This document shows positions 15,300 through 25,792 of a stretch of DNA of 40,065 bases, one piece after another (within the stretch, counting starts at the first letter, position 1; every line of letters starts with the position of its first letter). The notes under the pieces are model-generated. The model had not been told where the DNA came from and made no database searches. It saw only the letters and a program-made list of their open reading frames with translations. A program made the position numbers and the translations under genes. This DNA comes from Candidatus Peribacter sp. (GTDB taxonomy: Bacteria; Patescibacteriota; Gracilibacteria; Peribacterales; Peribacteraceae), in assembly GCA_030647195.1 (NCBI GenBank), contig JAUSKD010000040.1, forward strand, positions 1 through 40,065. Direction: 5' to 3'.

Positions 15300-16373
15300 T
15301 CAGGTCTCCTCCCCATCGCCCCAGAGCCCGTATGGATCATTCTTTGTGAGATCGTCGGGTGTCCAGGGCCGGTCGTCGTCGTTGTTGGAGTTCCGCTCTA
15401 CGGCGAAGCGATCGCATGCGGGATTGGTGAGAGATGACAGCCCATGCGCTGTGTTTTCTCTGGGCAGGAGGATGGCTGGCATGCGGTCGATGCAGTGTTC
15501 CAGCAGGTGGCCGTCTTCGTCGGAGTGGGGCACGGCTGCCACTGCCTGAAGTTGCTGATTTGCAAAGAAGCATGGGTTGGAGAGAAAACTGCTATCTGGG
15601 AGCGGGAGGAGCAGACGTCTGCGCCGGGTTGCATGGAGTTTGTCGTATAGTTTTCGCACCAGTGCCGATCCGATGCCTTTCCTGCGTTCTTTGGGCTCCA
15701 CGGCAAACCGCATCGCAAGAATCAACTCATCATGCAGCTCGTAGACCATGGACCCCATGACGCGATCGTCCCGCTCGGCAACCATGCCAACGCATTGGCG
15801 AGCCTTTCGGTTTTCCAAAAATTCCTCTTCAAGCCATGGGGCTTCAAAGCTCTCCTCGTCCATCGCCAGCACGGCAGGCATATCTCTCGGTATCATCCAG
15901 CGGATATGGATGGCATCCTTCTGATAGGTCGAAGGCTCATAGATCGGCTGAGTGCACAGACGGTGGCGCAGGCTCCTGCGTGTCGCCCTGATCAGGAGCG
16001 CGGCCATTCTGGCTGTGCTGCGCGTATTGCAGAAAAATCTGCAAAGAGCTGCGTTCGGGGTGTTGCTATCGATGAGGGCATCGGCTCTCTCGGATAAGTT
16101 AATGGAGAATTCGCGTGAGAGGCTGCCGAGATCGTAGCGATCATTTCCGTCCATCCAGGGCAGGAGGTCTGGTTGCGACAGGATGCCCGCTATGGTCTGT
16201 CTGCAGTCTTCGATACCATCGTCGACCGTCCCAACGATGTCTCTGGCTGCGTCATCTCTGTTATTCGCAAAATGCATACCCGTCAGGCAGCGTCGTTCAA
16301 GGCTCTCGGCTGTGTTCGCTGCCTCCTCCAGGAGGCGCGCGTTTTCCGGTGAGAGCGTCGGTTGTCTGTCCAT
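15300..16373 (-). CDS. GNAT acetyltransferase (RimI-like) with extra N-terminal domain
   Basis: 357 residues. The first 150 are a helical region of unknown type with several Cys. The GNAT domain spans about residues 155-265: IHIRWMIPRDMPAVLAMDEESFEAPWLEEEFLENR is the classic RimI opening, VAERDDRVMGSMVYELHDELILAMRFAVEP the central strands, and ERRKGIGSALVRKLYDKL the acetyl-CoA loop (R/Q-x-x-G-x-G/A). After the domain comes a 90-residue tail with no known motif. The protein probably acetylates a protein N-terminus or side chain; the target is unknown. A TAGACT -10 (16399-16394) lies 20 nt upstream. The gene is flanked by 22-nt direct repeats and is divergent from leuS. Confidence 0.8.
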   Translation of the reverse strand: MDRQPTLSPENARLLEEAANTAESLERRCLTGMHFANNRDDAARDIVGTVDDGIEDCRQTIAGILSQPDLLPWMDGNDRYDLGSLSREFSINLSERADALIDSNTPNAALCRFFCNTRSTARMAALLIRATRRSLRHRLCTQPIYEPSTYQKDAIHIRWMIPRDMPAVLAMDEESFEAPWLEEEFLENRKARQCVGMVAERDDRVMGSMVYELHDELILAMRFAVEPKERRKGIGSALVRKLYDKLHATRRRRLLLPLPDSSFLSNPCFFANQQLQAVAAVPHSDEDGHLLEHCIDRMPAILLPRENTAHGLSSLTNPACDRFAVERNSNNDDDRPWTPDDLTKNDPYGLWGDGEET

Positions 16374-16406
16374 GGGAACGAGTCAAGCACGAGAGTCTAC
16401 GACGGT

Positions 16407-16428
16407 GCGATTACTCTGCAAGAGCGGT
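16407..16428. repeat. 22-nt direct repeat, right copy
   Basis: GCGATTACTC followed by TGCAAGAGCGGT, in the divergent intergenic region between the GNAT gene and leuS. On the minus strand it contains the small hairpin CTCT-TGC-AGAG. Confidence 0.6.
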
Positions 16429-16474
16429 TATCGGCCTTTTCAGGGAGGGGCGGCTCTCGTAGAGTATCGGGCAT

Positions 16475-18901
16475 ATGGAATTCGACCCGTCCAAAATCGA
16501 GGCCAAGTGGCAGCAGAAGTGGGAGGAAGCCAAAATTTTTGAGATCGATCTCAAGAAGGCCAAGAATCCGTACTATTCCCTCGTGATGTTCCCGTACCCG
16601 AGCGGGGACAAGCTGCACGTGGGGCACTGGTACAATTTTGCGCCGGCGGATAGCGCGGCACGTTTTATGCGGATGAAGGGCAACGATGTGATGACGCCCA
16701 TGGGGTTCGATGCCTTCGGGCTGCCGGCCGAGAATTATGCCATCAAGAGCGGCATTCACCCCGATACCTCCACGCGCAGTAACGTGCAGACCATGGTGAA
16801 GCAGCTTCGGCGCATGGGCTGCATGTACGACTGGTCCAAGATGGTCAATACGTCCACGCCCGAGTACTACCGGTGGACGCAATGGCTTTTTCTTCAGATG
16901 TACGAGCACAAACTCGCCTATAAGAAGGAGGCCCCCGTGAATTTCTGCCCGAGTTGCCAGACGGTGCTGGCCAACGAGCAGGCGCAGGACGGCACGTGCG
17001 AGCGCTGCGGGACGACCGTCATCCAGAAAAATCTGAGCCAGTGGTTCTGGAAGATCACGGACTACGCCGAAAGGCTGCTTCAGGGGCTTGGTGATCTGGA
17101 CTGGCCCGAGAAGACCAAGATCATGCAGCAGAACTGGATCGGCAGGAAGCACGGCATCAACATTGCGTACGACGTGGAGGGGACAAAAGAGAAGATCGTC
17201 TGCTTCACCACGCGACCGGATACGAACTTTGGCGCGACGTTCGTCGTGCTTGCGCCGGAGCATCCCTTCGCTATGAAAGTGATGGATCGGCAGATTGTGC
17301 CGAACACGGGCGAGGATCGTTCCAAGCATGTGCGCTGGTATTACGAGCAATCCCTCAAGAAGACGGAGCTCGAGCGCCAGGAGGAGGGACGCAAGAAGAC
17401 GGGGGAATTCACCGGGTTCTATGCGATCAATCAACTCACAGGGTACCGCATGCCTGTCTGGGTCTCGGATTTCGTTCTCGGCGGATTCGGGACCGGAGCG
17501 GTCGTGGGAGTGCCGGGGCATGATGTCCGCGACTTTGAATTCGCGCAGCAGTTTAAGATTCCCGTCATCCGCGTGGTGGTGGCAAGCGACGGCGATGCGT
17601 CTCCGATTGAACGCATCGAGCAGGTGCAGGAAGAAGAGGGGACGATGATCAACTCCCAATTCCTCGATGGCCTGAATATTCACGAAGCGACCAAGCGCAT
17701 CATGAGTTACATGGAGGACAAGGGCATCGGTCAGATCGTGACCACGTACCGTATCCGCGATTGGCTCGTGAGCCGGCAGCGCTACTGGGGCGCACCGATC
17801 CCGATTGTCTACGATCCCGATGGCAAACCCCATCCCGTGCCCGAGAAGCATCTGCCCTGGCTGCTCCCGACGGATGTCGCTTTCAAGCCAACGGGCAAGT
17901 CGCCGCTCACTGAGAGCAAAGAATTCATTGAGCGCACCGAGAAGCTCTTCGGCAAGGGATGGACGCCGGAATTCGATACCATGGATACCTTCGTCTGTTC
18001 CAGTTACTACTACCTGCGCTACCTTGCGGAAGGCGACGAGAAGCACCTTGTCGATCCCACGATCGAGAAACGCTGGATGCCGGTTTCCACGTATATCGGC
18101 GGGCCGGAGCACGCGTGCATGCATCTGATCTACGCACGGTTTGTGATGATGGCACTCAAGGATTTTGGCTTCGTATCGCACGAAGAGCCGTTCAAAAAAT
18201 TAGTACATCAGGGACTCATCACCAACAAAGGAGCCAAGATGAGCAAGAGCAAAGGCAACGTGGTGAGCCCCGACAGTCTTGTCGAGTGGCACGGTTCCGA
18301 TGCTTTCAGAATGTACCTGATGTTCATGGGTCCTTTCACCGAAGGAGGGGATTGGAGCGACACCGGGATAAAGGGCATAGATCGCTTCGTGAAGCGGATT
18401 CATGCCATGTGCACGTCGAATGTGAATAAAAAAGTTGATCAACCAGAGGTGATTGCCGCGCTCCACCGCACGATCAAGAAGGTGACGGAGGATATCGAGG
18501 GACTCCGGTTCAATACCGCCATATCCGCGCTCATGGAATTATTGAATCTTCTGGAGCAGGAAGGGGGAGTGAGCAGCGAAACCGCCAAGACCTTTACGCT
18601 CCTGCTGGCCCCGCTCGCTCCGCATCTCTCTGAAGAACTGTGGGAGTCGCTCGGTGGAAAAGATTTCGTGATCCGGCAGAAGTGGCCGGTGTTCGATCCC
18701 GCACTGATCAAAACTTCGACGTTTGTTATCGCGATTCAGGTGAACGGCAAATTGCGCGGCGAGATCGAAGTGGATGCAGGAGCCCCGAAAGAAGAAGTCC
18801 TCGCGAAGGCCAAGGCACACCCGAACGTGCAGAAGTTCCTCGCAAGCCGGGTCAAGAAGGAGATTTACGTTGCAGGCAAACTCGTGAGCCTGGTGGTGTG
18901 A
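16475..18901 (+). CDS. leuS: Leucyl-tRNA synthetase
   Basis: 808 residues, a normal length for bacterial LeuRS. Class I signatures are present: HVGH at residues 48-51 (HIGH) and KMSKS at 588-592. The PYPSGDKLHVGHWYNFAPAD opening, the zinc-like CPSCQTVLANEQ...CERCG pair in the ZN1 insert, the CP1 editing domain with TTRPDTNFGATFVVLAPEHP, and the MNKKV-like C-terminal anticodon region follow in order. It charges tRNA-Leu in the cytosol and proofreads mischarged amino acids. The start is supported by a TAGAGT box ending 9 nt upstream. It is divergent from the GNAT gene, and its stop codon abuts repeat E. Confidence 0.98.
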   Translation: MEFDPSKIEAKWQQKWEEAKIFEIDLKKAKNPYYSLVMFPYPSGDKLHVGHWYNFAPADSAARFMRMKGNDVMTPMGFDAFGLPAENYAIKSGIHPDTSTRSNVQTMVKQLRRMGCMYDWSKMVNTSTPEYYRWTQWLFLQMYEHKLAYKKEAPVNFCPSCQTVLANEQAQDGTCERCGTTVIQKNLSQWFWKITDYAERLLQGLGDLDWPEKTKIMQQNWIGRKHGINIAYDVEGTKEKIVCFTTRPDTNFGATFVVLAPEHPFAMKVMDRQIVPNTGEDRSKHVRWYYEQSLKKTELERQEEGRKKTGEFTGFYAINQLTGYRMPVWVSDFVLGGFGTGAVVGVPGHDVRDFEFAQQFKIPVIRVVVASDGDASPIERIEQVQEEEGTMINSQFLDGLNIHEATKRIMSYMEDKGIGQIVTTYRIRDWLVSRQRYWGAPIPIVYDPDGKPHPVPEKHLPWLLPTDVAFKPTGKSPLTESKEFIERTEKLFGKGWTPEFDTMDTFVCSSYYYLRYLAEGDEKHLVDPTIEKRWMPVSTYIGGPEHACMHLIYARFVMMALKDFGFVSHEEPFKKLVHQGLITNKGAKMSKSKGNVVSPDSLVEWHGSDAFRMYLMFMGPFTEGGDWSDTGIKGIDRFVKRIHAMCTSNVNKKVDQPEVIAALHRTIKKVTEDIEGLRFNTAISALMELLNLLEQEGGVSSETAKTFTLLLAPLAPHLSEELWESLGGKDFVIRQKWPVFDPALIKTSTFVIAIQVNGKLRGEIEVDAGAPKEEVLAKAKAHPNVQKFLASRVKKEIYVAGKLVSLVV

Positions 18902-19002
18902 GCAGGAGGATGTCGACGACGCAGAGGATGCCGAAGAGTCCGAGGAGAACATTTTCCGTGCCTCCTCGGCATCGTCGGCTTCTTCGGCATCCTTATCTTC
19001 TT
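18902..19002. repeat. Low-complexity inverted-word element E
   Basis: Exactly fills the gap between the convergent leuS and DUF5671 stop codons. AGGATGCCGAAGA at 18925-18937 is exactly complementary to TCTTCGGCATCCT at 18981-18993. Further GATGCCGA/GACGACG/GAGGAG words repeat within each arm. The loop is near AACATTTTCCGTG. Its position suggests a role as a shared transcription end. Confidence 0.7.
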
Positions 19003-19959
19003 CTATTGCACCGGGACAGCAACCGGTGCAGGCGGGAATTTACCCGTCCTGTCGCGGTAGAGATCCGGATCGATCGTCCGCTCGAAGCACACTTTTCCCG
19101 TTCCGTGATCCCAGAAATCCATGCCGCCCTGTTTCACGGGGTAGGTGTCGCGGTTCTTGCTCGCGGAGTCGGACGTTGTATCAAACACGGCGCAGAGCGA
19201 GAATTTGAGGGAACCCAGCCGTTCGAATCCGTACGCCTCGTGCGTACTCGGGTCTAAGGGGAGGACAAAACCGATCAGCGGGTTCTGTACATCGACGAGT
19301 GTTGCCGGAAGTGCCTGTTTGGCGATCCAGTATTCGGTGACCTGGTATTGGATTTGCTGCAGGTCACTCAAGCGTTGCTCATCGAAGCGCACACGTCGCT
19401 GCTCAAAAGGCGAACCGCTCAGGTAGAATCCGGCGATGACAACAACAAGAACGACTCCGGCAAGGCTCCAGCTGATGGCGCGATTTCCGGACGTCGCCTG
19501 GAAATCAGTCCGGCGGACATCCCAGAGCTCATAGCCAAAGACGAGCCCGGCTACGAGTCCGACAGACAGGATCTTGAAGAGGAAGCGGATCGTCAGGTCC
19601 CCGTTCAGAAAGTTGTAGAGCAGGGTGATCAGATCGCCGATGATGAGAAGTGCGGCCACGAAAATCGTAAAGTACAGCAGCCACTTGCGGATGCGGTACT
19701 CCGCTTTTTCGGGGTGGCTTGTCAGATCGCGGTGGAGGAACCGTGTCGTGAAGGCGAACACGGGGAATAAGATCGTCAGCATGGCTGCCCCCCAGCGGAT
19801 CGAGTCGCGCACACCCTGCGCGTAATCGAGAGGGTCGGGGAGGGCGAGATTGATGAACTGAAAGAGGAGCATGAGCCCGCCCACCACACTGACGTAGAGG
19901 GTGACCGTGACGAGCAGGTAGAGGAAGAAGTCACGGGGATAAGTGTGTGAGTCGGCCAT
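19003..19959 (-). CDS. DUF5671 multi-pass membrane protein
   Basis: 318 residues. Five or six hydrophobic segments cover roughly residues 10-230 (FFLYLLVTVTLYVSVVGGLMLL, WGAAMLTILFPVFAF, LLYFTIFVAALLIIGDLITLL, ILSVGLVAGLVFGYEL, AISWSLAGVVLVVVIAGFYL). The C-terminal 110 residues form a soluble domain starting RRVRFDEQRLSDLQQIQYQVTEYW, which resembles the pilin-like C-terminal segment seen in other DUF5671 proteins of Patescibacteria. Function is unknown. An extended -10 TGTATACT at 19989-19982 gives a leader of about 16 nt without a Shine-Dalgarno. Convergent with leuS across repeat E. Confidence 0.82.
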   Translation of the reverse strand: MADSHTYPRDFFLYLLVTVTLYVSVVGGLMLLFQFINLALPDPLDYAQGVRDSIRWGAAMLTILFPVFAFTTRFLHRDLTSHPEKAEYRIRKWLLYFTIFVAALLIIGDLITLLYNFLNGDLTIRFLFKILSVGLVAGLVFGYELWDVRRTDFQATSGNRAISWSLAGVVLVVVIAGFYLSGSPFEQRRVRFDEQRLSDLQQIQYQVTEYWIAKQALPATLVDVQNPLIGFVLPLDPSTHEAYGFERLGSLKFSLCAVFDTTSDSASKNRDTYPVKQGGMDFWDHGTGKVCFERTIDPDLYRDRTGKFPPAPVAVPVQ

Positions 19960-19981
19960 GGTGATTGGGGAAGGAAGCGTC

Positions 19982-19987
19982 AGTATA
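19982..19987 (-). promoter_or_regulatory. -10 TATACT of the DUF5671 gene
   Basis: Minus-strand TATACT (19987-19982) preceded by TG. It ends 22 nt before the ATG at 19959; the leader is pyrimidine-rich. Confidence 0.5.
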
Positions 19988-20005
19988 CACCTTTTTCCTC
20001 TTCTC

Positions 20006-20707
20006 TCACGGCGACGAGGTTGTACTGGTCATATTGAAGGCAGCGCCCAGCTTGATCGGATCGTGTAGGGGTGCTGCAGGAGCGGCGATGGTGTGTTCTG
20101 GTACGGTGAGCACTGCGGCCCGAATACCGAAGGTATCGAGCGGAGCTGCGTGCCCCTGAATCCGATGCCCGGCCGCATGAACGAATTCCTCGAATGACTC
20201 TGCAGTGAATCTGCGGCGCGTGGAGGCGAAGCTCTGATCGCCCATGCGTTGACGCCACTTTGTTTCCTCCCGGGACGTGAGCAGATTCAGTACTTCCATC
20301 TGCGATCGGTTCTTCAGCGTGTAATCGACGATGAGAAGCTGCGCCTGTGGTTGGAGCACATGGAGGTCATGCAGAATGCGTTTTCCCTCTTCCGGCGTGA
20401 CGCAACAGAGCACGTAGGAGAGTGCAACGAGATCGAAGGGGATGCTGTTTGCGGAAAATATTTCCGGATTTTCAACAATCCGTTCATTCGGACTTCTTGG
20501 CTGATGAATATCACAGATCGGATCGAACAGTGCCAGTCGATCACAGGCATTCTTCGTTCCTTCAAAGATGACGCGCTGCACACCCCGCCAGCCGCATCCG
20601 TAATCGAGCAGATCCAGATCCGGTTTTCGTTGATGATGCGTATGGATGAGCGCTCTCGTCAGTTCACATTGCCGCGTGTATGCCTCTTCGTGACCGGCCT
20701 CTGCCAT
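20006..20707 (-). CDS. Class I SAM-dependent methyltransferase
   Basis: 233 residues. Motif I of the Rossmann-type methyltransferase fold reads LDLLDYGCGWRG near residues 33-44, motif II-like RLALFDP at about 58-64, and motif IV-VI SANSIPFDLVALSYVLCCVTPEEGKRILHDLHVLQPQAQLLIVDYTL at about 85-131. This is the UbiE/small-molecule type, which transfers a methyl group from SAM. The substrate is unknown. A TACTGT box (20721-20716) ends 8 nt before the ATG, with no Shine-Dalgarno. It is divergent from the RNA methyltransferase gene, with only 82 bp between start codons. Confidence 0.8.
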   Translation of the reverse strand: MAEAGHEEAYTRQCELTRALIHTHHQRKPDLDLLDYGCGWRGVQRVIFEGTKNACDRLALFDPICDIHQPRSPNERIVENPEIFSANSIPFDLVALSYVLCCVTPEEGKRILHDLHVLQPQAQLLIVDYTLKNRSQMEVLNLLTSREETKWRQRMGDQSFASTRRRFTAESFEEFVHAAGHRIQGHAAPLDTFGIRAAVLTVPEHTIAAPAAPLHDPIKLGAAFNMTSTTSSP

Positions 20708-20772
20708 AGCGCGCGACAGTAGAAGCTCAGAAAGTCCGCGTCAATTCCATGCAGGGTTTTCCTCCCTTCCTC

Positions 20773-20778
20773 TACAAT
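20773..20778 (+). promoter_or_regulatory. -10 TACAAT of the RNA methyltransferase gene
   Basis: TACAAT ends 11 nt before the ATG at 20790 (a GTG at 20784 is also in frame), predicting a leader of only about 4 nt. Confidence 0.5.
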
Positions 20779-20789
20779 CCCCCGTGCCC

Positions 20790-22226
20790 ATGCATCCATT
20801 CGACCGTTACGCACCGTTTACCGACCTCGAAGCGCTCAATACCGCGAGCGATCGCCCGCTGCGCAAATCTGTGCGCGTGAACACGCTCAAGTGCTCCGTT
20901 TCCGACTTCAAAGGTTGGGCAAAGGAGCAGGGATGGTCCCTGACGCCGGTTCCCTGGTGGGCGGAGGGGTTCTTCATCGACCGCACAGACCTCACCACAG
21001 CCCTCGGCCGCGATATCCGTCACCTGCTCGGGCACTTCTACATGCAGGAGGCGGCCAGCATGCTGCCGGTGGCCCTGCTCGATCCCGCGCCCGGCGAGGC
21101 GATACTGGACCTGTGCGCGGCGCCCGGCAGCAAGACCACGCAGATTGCGGCTCGCTTGCAGGGCAGGGGAGTCGTCATCGCGAATGACATGCAGGAGAAG
21201 AGACTTCGTGTGCTGAATGATGCTCTGCAGCGCACGGGGGCGACTTCGGTCGTCATCACGCGCAAGGTCGGCCAGTGGTTCAGTAAGCATCTGACCGAGC
21301 GCTTCGACCGTGTGGTTTGTGATGCGCCCTGCACGGCGCAGGGAACGGCGCGCAAAGATGCGACCGCGCTTCTGTACTCCTCTCAGGATTCCATCGGAAA
21401 GGCGGCACGACTCCAGTATCAATTGCTTGAAGCGGCGATTCACGCGGCCAAGGTGGGAGGGCGCATCGTCTATTCCACGTGCACTTTAACGCCGGAAGAG
21501 AACGAAGGAGTGGTTCTGGAGATCTTGAACAAATTTAGTGATCAACTGGAAGTCATCCATCCAAAGGAAGCGCTTGGATCAGGGCTCGACTGGGATATGA
21601 GTGCGGCAATTTCCGACTCCGAAATCGTCCAGAAATCCCTGAACCCTAACCCTAACCTTCATCCTTTCCTCCGTCTCTGGCCCCAGACCTACGACACCGA
21701 GGGATTTTTCTGCGCGGTCCTGAAGAAGGTGAAGCGCACGCGCGAGGTGGAGCCGCTCGAGATGTATCAGCGAACCGCTCTGCCATTTGGCCGAAAGTCG
21801 ACCGAGGCAGTTTCAAAGATCTTTCTGGAACAGTTCGGTGCGGATTTTCGCCTGCCCGGAGAATGCCTGATCGAGAAGGGGCAGCAGCTTCTGCTCTCGG
21901 GCGAGGATGCGTACGGATTCCCGCTCCCGGTTACGGAGTATGCCTCAGGCATTCCCTTCGCGAAGATTCTTCCTGACGGACGTTTTCGCATAACGAACGA
22001 GCTGGCATCGCTGCGCGGACATCTGGCGACTTCCGGCGTCATGGAACTTTCACAGGATCAGCTGGATGCGCTCCTTGCCGGAAAAGATATTTCCGTCGAT
22101 CCCTCCCTGCGCGGGGATACGATCCTCCGGTTCCGCGGGATATCCCTCGGGCTCGGGTTGGCGAAGGAGGGAACGCTCCTCAATCGATTGCCGCGGTGGG
22201 TGGTGAAATTAGGGAGTAGGGGATAG
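20790..22226 (+). CDS. RNA (cytosine-5)-methyltransferase, RsmF/NOP2/Sun family
   Basis: 478 residues. SAM-binding motif I is ILDLCAAPGSKTTQIA; the family's two catalytic cysteines are Cys181 in DAPCTAQGTARKD (motif IV) and Cys231 in YSTCTLTPEENEGV (motif VI). RFDRVVCDAPC and FFCAVLKK are also typical. The C-terminal 170 residues match the RsmF-type PUA-like tail (YQRTALPFGRKSTEAV, GVMELSQDQLDALLAG, RGISLGLG). The enzyme methylates cytosine C5 in rRNA or tRNA; exact site unknown. An unusual NPNPNLHP stretch near residue 285 is encoded by a short CCCTAA tandem. The stop codon lies inside a TAGGG-rich run. Confidence 0.88.
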   Translation: MHPFDRYAPFTDLEALNTASDRPLRKSVRVNTLKCSVSDFKGWAKEQGWSLTPVPWWAEGFFIDRTDLTTALGRDIRHLLGHFYMQEAASMLPVALLDPAPGEAILDLCAAPGSKTTQIAARLQGRGVVIANDMQEKRLRVLNDALQRTGATSVVITRKVGQWFSKHLTERFDRVVCDAPCTAQGTARKDATALLYSSQDSIGKAARLQYQLLEAAIHAAKVGGRIVYSTCTLTPEENEGVVLEILNKFSDQLEVIHPKEALGSGLDWDMSAAISDSEIVQKSLNPNPNLHPFLRLWPQTYDTEGFFCAVLKKVKRTREVEPLEMYQRTALPFGRKSTEAVSKIFLEQFGADFRLPGECLIEKGQQLLLSGEDAYGFPLPVTEYASGIPFAKILPDGRFRITNELASLRGHLATSGVMELSQDQLDALLAGKDISVDPSLRGDTILRFRGISLGLGLAKEGTLLNRLPRWVVKLGSRG

Positions 22227-22239
22227 GTGTAGGGTTAGG
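22209..22239. repeat. TAGGG-rich run at the end of the RNA methyltransferase gene
   Basis: Words TTAGGGAG, TAGGGGATAGG and TAGGGTTAGG follow each other and include the stop codon. The complementary words CCCTAACCCTAACC lie 560 bp upstream in the same gene (21644-21657). It resembles a single arm of the inverted-word elements. Confidence 0.45.
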
Positions 22240-22240
22240 C

Positions 22241-22246
22241 TATACT
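22241..22246 (+). promoter_or_regulatory. dnaG: -10 TATACT of dnaG, leaderless
   Basis: TATACT ends 9 nt before the ATG at 22256. The 11-mer CTATACTGCTC is identical to that in front of rpoD (24162-24172). Confidence 0.65.
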
Positions 22247-22255
22247 GCTCTCCCC

Positions 22256-23995
22256 ATGGACGAGGTTTCCGAAATCAAAGCGCGCCTGCCGATCGAGCAA
22301 CTGGTCGCACAGTACTGCCAGCTCAAGAAGAAGGGCCGCACCTTCGTTGCGCTCTGCCCCTTCCATAACGACTCGCATCCCAGCCTGCAGGTCTCGCCCG
22401 ACAAGGGAATCGCCTACTGCTTCGCGTGCCGCAAGGGCGGCGACATCTTCAAATTCTATGAGGAGATCGAGAAGGTGGATTTCAAGCAGGCGCTCAAGGA
22501 TCTGGCTGAGAAGACCGGTGTGAAGCTGGAGGAGAGATTGGAGAAGGTCAGTCTGCCCAAAGACGAGAAGGAGCGCCTGCGATCCTGTCTCGAGGCCGCG
22601 CAGGCGTTCTTCGTCGAACAACTCAAGAAGACTCCGCGGGCGCAGGAGTACATCCAGCGGCGCAAGGTTCCGCAGGAACAAATCACATTCTTCGGCCTCG
22701 GCTACGCGCCCGATTCCTTCTCGCTGACGTACGAACATCTGCTGAAGCAGGGGTTCAGCAGGAGCGAGATCGTTGCGGCCGGACTCGGGGTCCAGAAGGA
22801 TCTCAATGACGGACGGATCTACGACCGGTTCAGAAATCGTCTGATGTTTCCGATTTTCGATCATCAGGGCAACCTGGTCGCCTTCGGCGGGCGGGCCGTA
22901 GGGGAGGAGGATGCCAAGTACGTCAATTCCGCAGAGGGGCCGCTCTACAACAAATCCGCCGTACTCTACGGGCTCAACTGGGCGCGCGAGGCCGTGCGTG
23001 AGCGCAAGGCCGTCGTGCTGGTCGAGGGGTACTTCGACCTTTTGGCCTGCCACAAAGTGGGCTGCACGCACGCCGTCGCCGTCAGCGGCACGGCGCTCAC
23101 GGAGCAGCACGTGAAGCTCCTCAAGCGCTCCGCGGATACAGCGATCCTGTGCCTCGATCAGGATCGGGCAGGGCGCGATGCGTCGGAGCGGGCGTTCATG
23201 CTCCTCGCGCACGAGGGGTTTCAGGTGCAGGCCGTCACCATCGACGCCAAAGATCCCGACGAGGCCGCACTTGCCAAACCCGAGGTGCTCCGACAAATCC
23301 TCCTCGATGGTGGCGTTCCGTATCTCGATTTCGTTCTGGAGGATTTGAAGAAAGGAGATACCGCATCGGTACAAGGCAAGCGCGCTCTGCTGCAGCGGCT
23401 CATGCCGCTTCTCGATGCGCTCGTATCGTCGGTGGAGCAGGGGCACTACATCGCGCGCATCGCAGCCGCCATCGGTTCCACCGAGACGGCCGTCCGCGAT
23501 GACCTGAAGCGCCTGCCGCAATTCAGTCCTCCCGTGTCCGGGGCAGCGGGCGACGAGAGCGCGAAATCGGATCAGTTCTCGCCGATCGAAATCGCACTGG
23601 GGCTGTTTCTGGTCTACCCGGAGCATCGCGTCCTCCTGCCGGAGTTGATCGAGCCGGAAGAGGGATTTGCCAACGTACTCTATCAGGCGCTCAAGGCGGC
23701 TCCCGCGGGCAAAATCGATGTAACGACGCTCCCGCTTACGACGGAGCAACGCGAGCGCACGGCCATTCTGCAGCTCTTCTGCGAGATGCACGGCTTTCAG
23801 GATTGGTCCGATTCGCTGGCGACCCGCGAGATCCGTAAGAACTGTCAGCGGGCGAACCACATCACCCTTAGGCTCAAGCAATTGCAGATCGCGCAGCGTC
23901 TCAAAGAAGCCCATGCCGAAGGACACGCCGTTGAAGAGGCGCAGCTCTCGACGCAGTACCAGCAGGTGCTCAAATTGGCAAAGATGGCGGGATGA
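22256..23995 (+). CDS. dnaG: DNA primase DnaG
   Basis: 579 residues, the usual length. The CHC2 zinc finger has C34, H37, C55 and C58 ([14 protein letters not shown] ... [10 protein letters not shown]). The primase catalytic core follows ([40 protein letters not shown]), then the Toprim domain with [23 protein letters not shown] and [16 protein letters not shown], whose acidic residues bind metal. The C-terminal 170 residues are the helicase-interaction part and are diverged. It makes RNA primers at the replication fork. It precedes rpoD, as in the classical macromolecular-synthesis operon, but a repeat element and a separate promoter lie between them. Confidence 0.97.
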   Translation: MDEVSEIKARLPIEQLVAQYCQLKKKGRTFVALCPFHNDSHPSLQVSPDKGIAYCFACRKGGDIFKFYEEIEKVDFKQALKDLAEKTGVKLEERLEKVSLPKDEKERLRSCLEAAQAFFVEQLKKTPRAQEYIQRRKVPQEQITFFGLGYAPDSFSLTYEHLLKQGFSRSEIVAAGLGVQKDLNDGRIYDRFRNRLMFPIFDHQGNLVAFGGRAVGEEDAKYVNSAEGPLYNKSAVLYGLNWAREAVRERKAVVLVEGYFDLLACHKVGCTHAVAVSGTALTEQHVKLLKRSADTAILCLDQDRAGRDASERAFMLLAHEGFQVQAVTIDAKDPDEAALAKPEVLRQILLDGGVPYLDFVLEDLKKGDTASVQGKRALLQRLMPLLDALVSSVEQGHYIARIAAAIGSTETAVRDDLKRLPQFSPPVSGAAGDESAKSDQFSPIEIALGLFLVYPEHRVLLPELIEPEEGFANVLYQALKAAPAGKIDVTTLPLTTEQRERTAILQLFCEMHGFQDWSDSLATREIRKNCQRANHITLRLKQLQIAQRLKEAHAEGHAVEEAQLSTQYQQVLKLAKMAG

Positions 23996-24146
23996 AGTGA
24001 GGAATGAAAGGGAAGAGAGGAAAGAAAAGAAAGAAAGGACGATGTGGGCATGGGGGAGAGCCAGCACATTTTGCATGCGCTGCTTTTCCGGTTCGTTTAT
24101 TTCCTTTGTCTCCTTTCCATCCTTTCTCTCCCTTTTTCTCTTGGCG
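23994..24146. repeat. Low-complexity inverted-word element F
   Basis: A purine arm (GAGGAAAGAAAAGAAAGAAAGG type, about 23994-24043), a 45-nt loop with GCATGC, then a pyrimidine arm (TTTCCTTTGTCTCCTTTCC type, about 24089-24146). AGAAAGGA on the left matches TCCTTTCT on the right. It overlaps the dnaG stop codon and ends 16 bp before the rpoD -10 box. The largest element in the window. Confidence 0.65.
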
Positions 24147-24162
24147 TCCAGGCGAAATTGCC

Positions 24163-24168
24163 TATACT
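24163..24168 (+). promoter_or_regulatory. rpoD: -10 TATACT of rpoD, leaderless
   Basis: TATACT ends 8 nt before the ATG at 24177. The box and its downstream bases (CTATACTGCTC) are the same as for dnaG. Confidence 0.65.
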
Positions 24169-24176
24169 GCTCGCAC

Positions 24177-25643
<1,467 letters not shown>

Positions 25644-25741
25644 CACGCTCAATGGATCAGAGAATTTGACGTATGTGTAGAAAAACCTTCGATTATGCTC
25701 CCTTCTCATAATTGTGTAGTTCCATTCACTATTTGTTATTT

Positions 25742-25761
25742 TACCATAAAAATGGTATTAT
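25742..25761 (+). promoter_or_regulatory. Extended -10 TGGTATTAT with overlapping palindrome
   Basis: TGG plus TATTAT (25756-25761). The perfect inverted repeat TACCAT-AAAA-ATGGTA (25742-25757) overlaps its upstream half, a possible regulator site. The leader to the ATG at 25793 is about 25 nt with no Shine-Dalgarno. The rest of 25644-25741 shows only a weak ATTATG/CATAAT hairpin. Confidence 0.5.
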
Positions 25762-25792
25762 AGAGGTCCATACACACATACCCCCCATATTT

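Noticed and set aside
16397-18181. 594-codon open frame antisense to leuS
   Set aside because: It mirrors LeuRS codons in a GC-rich gene, has no recognisable domain and no promoter. The same applies to the long frames antisense to dnaG (22235-24178), rpoD (24162-25709) and the VirD4-like gene (2649-3794).
19215-19235. TTCGAATCC resembling a tRNA T-loop
   Set aside because: It lies within the DUF5671 coding sequence and no acceptor or anticodon stem surrounds it.
21644-21657. Telomere-like CCCTAA repeats
   Set aside because: Only two units, inside a coding region of a bacterial gene; not a telomere.
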